DNA of 64,000 nucleotides from Corallococcus sp. NCRR (GTDB lineage Bacteria; Myxococcota; Myxococcia; Myxococcales; Myxococcaceae): NCBI RefSeq assembly GCF_026965535.1, contig NZ_CP114039.1, positions 7,068,001 to 7,132,000 of the forward strand, read 5' to 3'. Shown piece by piece: positions 61,485 to 64,000 of this stretch (position 1 is its first letter; each line of letters starts with the position of its first letter). The notes under the pieces were generated by a model. It saw only the letters and a program-made list of their open reading frames with translations, ran no database searches and was not told where the DNA came from. The position numbers and the translations under genes were made by a program.

Positions 61485-62582
61485 ATGTTCAAGCTTCACA
61501 CCGTGCAGGCCGAAGAAGGGGATTCCCTCCTGGTCGAATATGGCAAGGAGTCGCAGCCGCGCTTCATCCTGATAGACGGCGGCCCCCAGGGCGTCTACCA
61601 AGCGCACCTGCGCGGGGTGCTCAGCCAGCTCTCCCACCGCGAGCTGGAGCTGGTCATCCTCAGCCACGTGGATGACGACCACGTGATGGGGCTGGTGGAG
61701 TTGTTCGCGGAGCTCGTCCATCAGCAGGTGAACGAAAACGAACCGCTCGTGAAGCCCCGGGCGCTGTGGCACAACGCGTTCAGCCAGACGCTGTCCCCTC
61801 AGCTCCAGCAGCGGTTGGCCCAGGCGGTGGACAGCGCTCCCAACAAGGCCGCCCTCCAGGCCACTCCCGGCGCGCTGACGAGCATCAGCAATGGCAGCAA
61901 GCTGCGGGGGCTCGCCACGGACCTGAGCCTGCCGGTGAACCCGGGGTTCGGAGACCTGCCCATCTGCGTGGATACGCAGGGCAAGCCCTTCATGTCGGCG
62001 AACCTGGCCCTGACCGTGGTGGGCCCCACGCAGGCCAACCTCGTCGCGCTGCGGGAGATGTGGCAGCAGTGGCTCGACAAGAACGAGAGGAGGATCGCCA
62101 AGGGGGAAGTCGAGCCGACGGCGATGTCCGACCGGAGCGTCCCCAACCTCAGCAGCCTCATCCTGGTAGCGCAGGCAGACAACCGCACGCTCCTGCTCAC
62201 CGGCGATGGACGGGGCGACTTCATCCTGGAGGGCCTGGTGGCCGCTGGGTACCTTCCGGACAAGAAGAGCCGGATCCACTTCGACTGCATCAAGGTGCCG
62301 CACCACGGCAGCGACCGGAACGTCACGGCGGAGTTCTTCCAGCAGGTGACGGCGGACCACTACGTCATCTCCGCCAATGGCAAGCACGACAACCCGGACC
62401 TGAGCACGTTGGAGTGGATCCTGGATGCCGCGCGGCAGCAGCAAAGGCGCTTCACGCTGCATGTCACCAACAACGCGCCTGGGGTGCAGGAGTTCGTCAA
62501 GCGCTACCCGCCCGCGAAGAGCGGCTACACGCTGAACCTGCTGGCCCCCGGCAAGCACATCCTCACCCTCGCACTGGCGTGA
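61485..62582 (+). CDS. MBL-fold metallo-hydrolase (ComEC/Rec2-like)
   Basis: A 365-residue metallo-beta-lactamase-fold enzyme of the ComEC-type hydrolase group. The metal motif reads HVDDDH (residues 61-66), the HxHxDH box with the second His replaced by Asp, a common variant; VPHHGS (about 271-276) supplies the last ligand region. FILIDGGPQG near the start and LLLTGDG later are also typical. Family members hydrolyse phosphodiester or related bonds; nuclease action is a reasonable guess. AAGGAGG directly precedes ATG 61485. It follows the S8 protease closely and is convergent with the C25-like gene. Confidence 0.9.
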   Translation: MFKLHTVQAEEGDSLLVEYGKESQPRFILIDGGPQGVYQAHLRGVLSQLSHRELELVILSHVDDDHVMGLVELFAELVHQQVNENEPLVKPRALWHNAFSQTLSPQLQQRLAQAVDSAPNKAALQATPGALTSISNGSKLRGLATDLSLPVNPGFGDLPICVDTQGKPFMSANLALTVVGPTQANLVALREMWQQWLDKNERRIAKGEVEPTAMSDRSVPNLSSLILVAQADNRTLLLTGDGRGDFILEGLVAAGYLPDKKSRIHFDCIKVPHHGSDRNVTAEFFQQVTADHYVISANGKHDNPDLSTLEWILDAARQQQRRFTLHVTNNAPGVQEFVKRYPPAKSGYTLNLLAPGKHILTLALA

Positions 62583-62597
62583 GGAGGTCTCGCGGAA

Positions 62598-64000
62598 CTA
62601 TCGCGCGTCCGATCTTGAGCTGAGCGTCTGGCTCATGATCGGCAGCCGCGCCGCAGGATCCCCCAGGAGGATGATGTCCCGCAGGGAATGGCGCTCCACT
62701 TGGATGAGGGCGCGGTGTTGTCCATCCAACTGGTCCCAATTCAACGAACTCATCGCCTGCTCCTGCTCGAACAGGGTGAACGCTTCGGTCGTTAGCGCGG
62801 GAATGTCTCGATAGAAGCGAGCCATGGCTGTCCCCACCCTGCTCCCTCGGCAAACAACCCGGAGAAGTTCCAGGAAGCGGGAGAGCTTGCGCTTCTCCTT
62901 CGTGAGATCGAAGAAGACGCTGGTCATTCCCATACTCACCCACCCGATCACGGCGAGGGGTCCGTCAGGATTGGAGAGCAGCGCTTGTGGAAGCGCGGCG
63001 ACAAAGGGCACCTCTGCGTGAGTGGAAAACTGCCTCCTGTTGAGTCGACTTCCTTCAAGGATTGGACCGTAACGATCATTTCCTGGGGTCCCCGCACTAT
63101 GACCCGCCAACATCAACCACACCCCTCCGGGAAGGAACACTTGCCCCGCGACCTCCGCAGCCGAGAGCGCGCCCCCAACAGGGCCACCGATGATTAAAGT
63201 TCCTTGGTATTGACGCTGCTCCTCTGGCGAACTCCAACCATGGCTGGGCTCTGTCAAGGAGTAGGTCGTGGAAACCACGACGCTCGGCGTGCGCATGGAT
63301 CCCCAATACAGCAGTTCATCTTTCAGCTCCGGTCCAGCCATCGTCTCAAGATGGACCTCAGGGAAGAGCCCTTTCACCATCTCCTTGCGCACTTCCTCCT
63401 GACAGGGATCCGCCAGTGCGGAGAACGTGATCTCCATTGAGGGCGTGCCATCCCTGACCGACAAAAAGAGAAGCCTTGAGCTAGGCGTTGCAGGCAAATC
63501 CTTCTCCCACCGAACCACCTTCGCGGCATAGGCCGAGTAGTGCTCGTCCTTGCGGAACGCGAGGCGCCCAATCATCAATTCGCCAGCCAGTTCTTGCTGC
63601 ACGTCCAGCGAGACCTCGTTCAGATCTCCCAGGATCAACAGGTAGTTGGGCCTGTCGCGAGGTGAGATGCCGGGGCTCTGATAGACACCTTGCTTCCACC
63701 GGATGGCTTCCGTGGCATCAAGCCCCGGCGGAGCACGAAACACCTGCACGGGCCGGCGCTGGATCCGCTCCCGGTGGTCCACCAGCTCTCGAATGAGCTC
63801 CAGCAGTCGATCTCCGCGTGCCCCTTCTGGGACGACAATGCCCCAGCCTTGCTCCTCCAGGTCATCGAGCGGTGACAGGCGGTTCCTTGCGAACTCCTCA
63901 CTCGCCTCAATGAAGCGAAGCATCCGGTCGCCCAGCCCCACCTGCTTCCGAAGCTCCGCCGCCTGGCGGAGCCGGTTGCCCCTGAGCAGGTACGACGCTC
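62598..64000 (-). CDS. C25/caspase-like protein of a conflict island, 5' end outside window
   Basis: The minus-strand frame stays open to the right edge, so the start lies beyond 64000; a GTG near 63941 is internal. An N-terminal helical part (YLLRGNRLRQAAELRKQV, then GDRMLRFIEASEEF) may be a small effector-associated or adaptor domain. The body (YLLILGDLNEVSL, LLYWGSMRTPSVVVS, VWLMLAGHSAGTPGND, PFVAALPQALLSNPDGPLAV and GWVSMGMTSVFF) follows the strand order of gingipain/C25-like and CHAT-like peptidase domains seen in bacterial conflict genes. In those relatives a Cys is expected in the 'Ala-Cys-Tyr-Gly-Ala-Gly-Thr-Pro'-like segment; here it reads AGHSAGTP, without Cys. It may therefore be inactive or use other residues. 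It is convergent with the MBL gene. Confidence 0.55.
   Translation of the reverse strand, partial: ASYLLRGNRLRQAAELRKQVGLGDRMLRFIEASEEFARNRLSPLDDLEEQGWGIVVPEGARGDRLLELIRELVDHRERIQRRPVQVFRAPPGLDATEAIRWKQGVYQSPGISPRDRPNYLLILGDLNEVSLDVQQELAGELMIGRLAFRKDEHYSAYAAKVVRWEKDLPATPSSRLLFLSVRDGTPSMEITFSALADPCQEEVRKEMVKGLFPEVHLETMAGPELKDELLYWGSMRTPSVVVSTTYSLTEPSHGWSSPEEQRQYQGTLIIGGPVGGALSAAEVAGQVFLPGGVWLMLAGHSAGTPGNDRYGPILEGSRLNRRQFSTHAEVPFVAALPQALLSNPDGPLAVIGWVSMGMTSVFFDLTKEKRKLSRFLELLRVVCRGSRVGTAMARFYRDIPALTTEAFTLFEQEQAMSSLNWDQLDGQHRALIQVERHSLRDIILLGDPAARLPIMSQTLSSRSDAR

Noticed and set aside
1-64000. tRNA, rRNA or riboswitch genes
   Set aside because: No cloverleaf-like or conserved rRNA segments were recognised by eye; subtle RNAs would need a covariance-model search.

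Overview
This is a GC-rich bacterial window whose gene content points to a fruiting myxobacterium of the Myxococcaceae (Corallococcus/Myxococcus-like). The indicators are DUF2019, DUF2267, DUF6310/DUF5953 and MopE-type lipoprotein families, many secreted proteins of unknown function, a duplicated Mla-type transporter and a large TIR-STAND protein. The assignment is by family content only; no rRNA or tRNA gene was seen.

Layout. (1) 1-10592: a defence island of five tightly overlapping genes on the plus strand: an unrecognised protein cut by the left edge, a 2204-residue helicase-DUF1998 protein (DruE-like), a PD-(D/E)XK nuclease with Fe-S type cysteines, a Vsr endonuclease and a C5-cytosine methyltransferase. 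It resembles a methylase-containing Druantia system. Its Leu-Glu codon pairs differ sharply from those of the flanking chromosome. (2) 10593-12230: wrecked IS5 and IS3 elements, ending in a 3' fragment of a probable toxin gene and its intact DUF2019 partner. (3) 12267-20342: housekeeping mutS, nhaA, an AarF/UbiB kinase, a c-type haem lipoprotein and an outer-membrane barrel. (4) 20346-25655: an IS630 scar, a collagen-like secreted protein and a 1146-residue TPR-CHAT protease. (5) 25735-29957: a five-gene overlapping operon of two small beta-rich proteins, a sulfotransferase-like/GT4 protein, an aerolysin-like pore-former candidate and a DNase I-fold (CdtB-like) nuclease candidate; this is a candidate toxin locus. 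(6) 29970-34427: alpha/beta hydrolase, GFA enzyme, and a TetR regulator divergent from a Baeyer-Villiger monooxygenase-SDR pair with two matching operators. (7) 34701-36381: a DUF6310 lipoprotein toxin candidate and DUF5953 immunity candidate. (8) 36434-53225: DUF2267 proteins, a zinc-ribbon protein, an RND efflux operon, a MopE-like lipoprotein, a heterodimeric MCE (Mla-type) lipid transporter and small secreted proteins. (9) 53274-64000: a conflict-type island with caspase-TIR, TIR-STAND-beta-propeller, an intracellular subtilase, an MBL-fold hydrolase and a C25/caspase-like protein cut by the right edge.

The most promising undescribed systems are the caspase-TIR/TIR-STAND/subtilase/MBL island (53-64 kb), the pore-former plus EEP-nuclease operon (25.7-30 kb), and the MCE transporter whose two ATPases show complementary degenerate motifs (46.3-50.3 kb). 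All functional links between neighbours are inferred from order and motifs.
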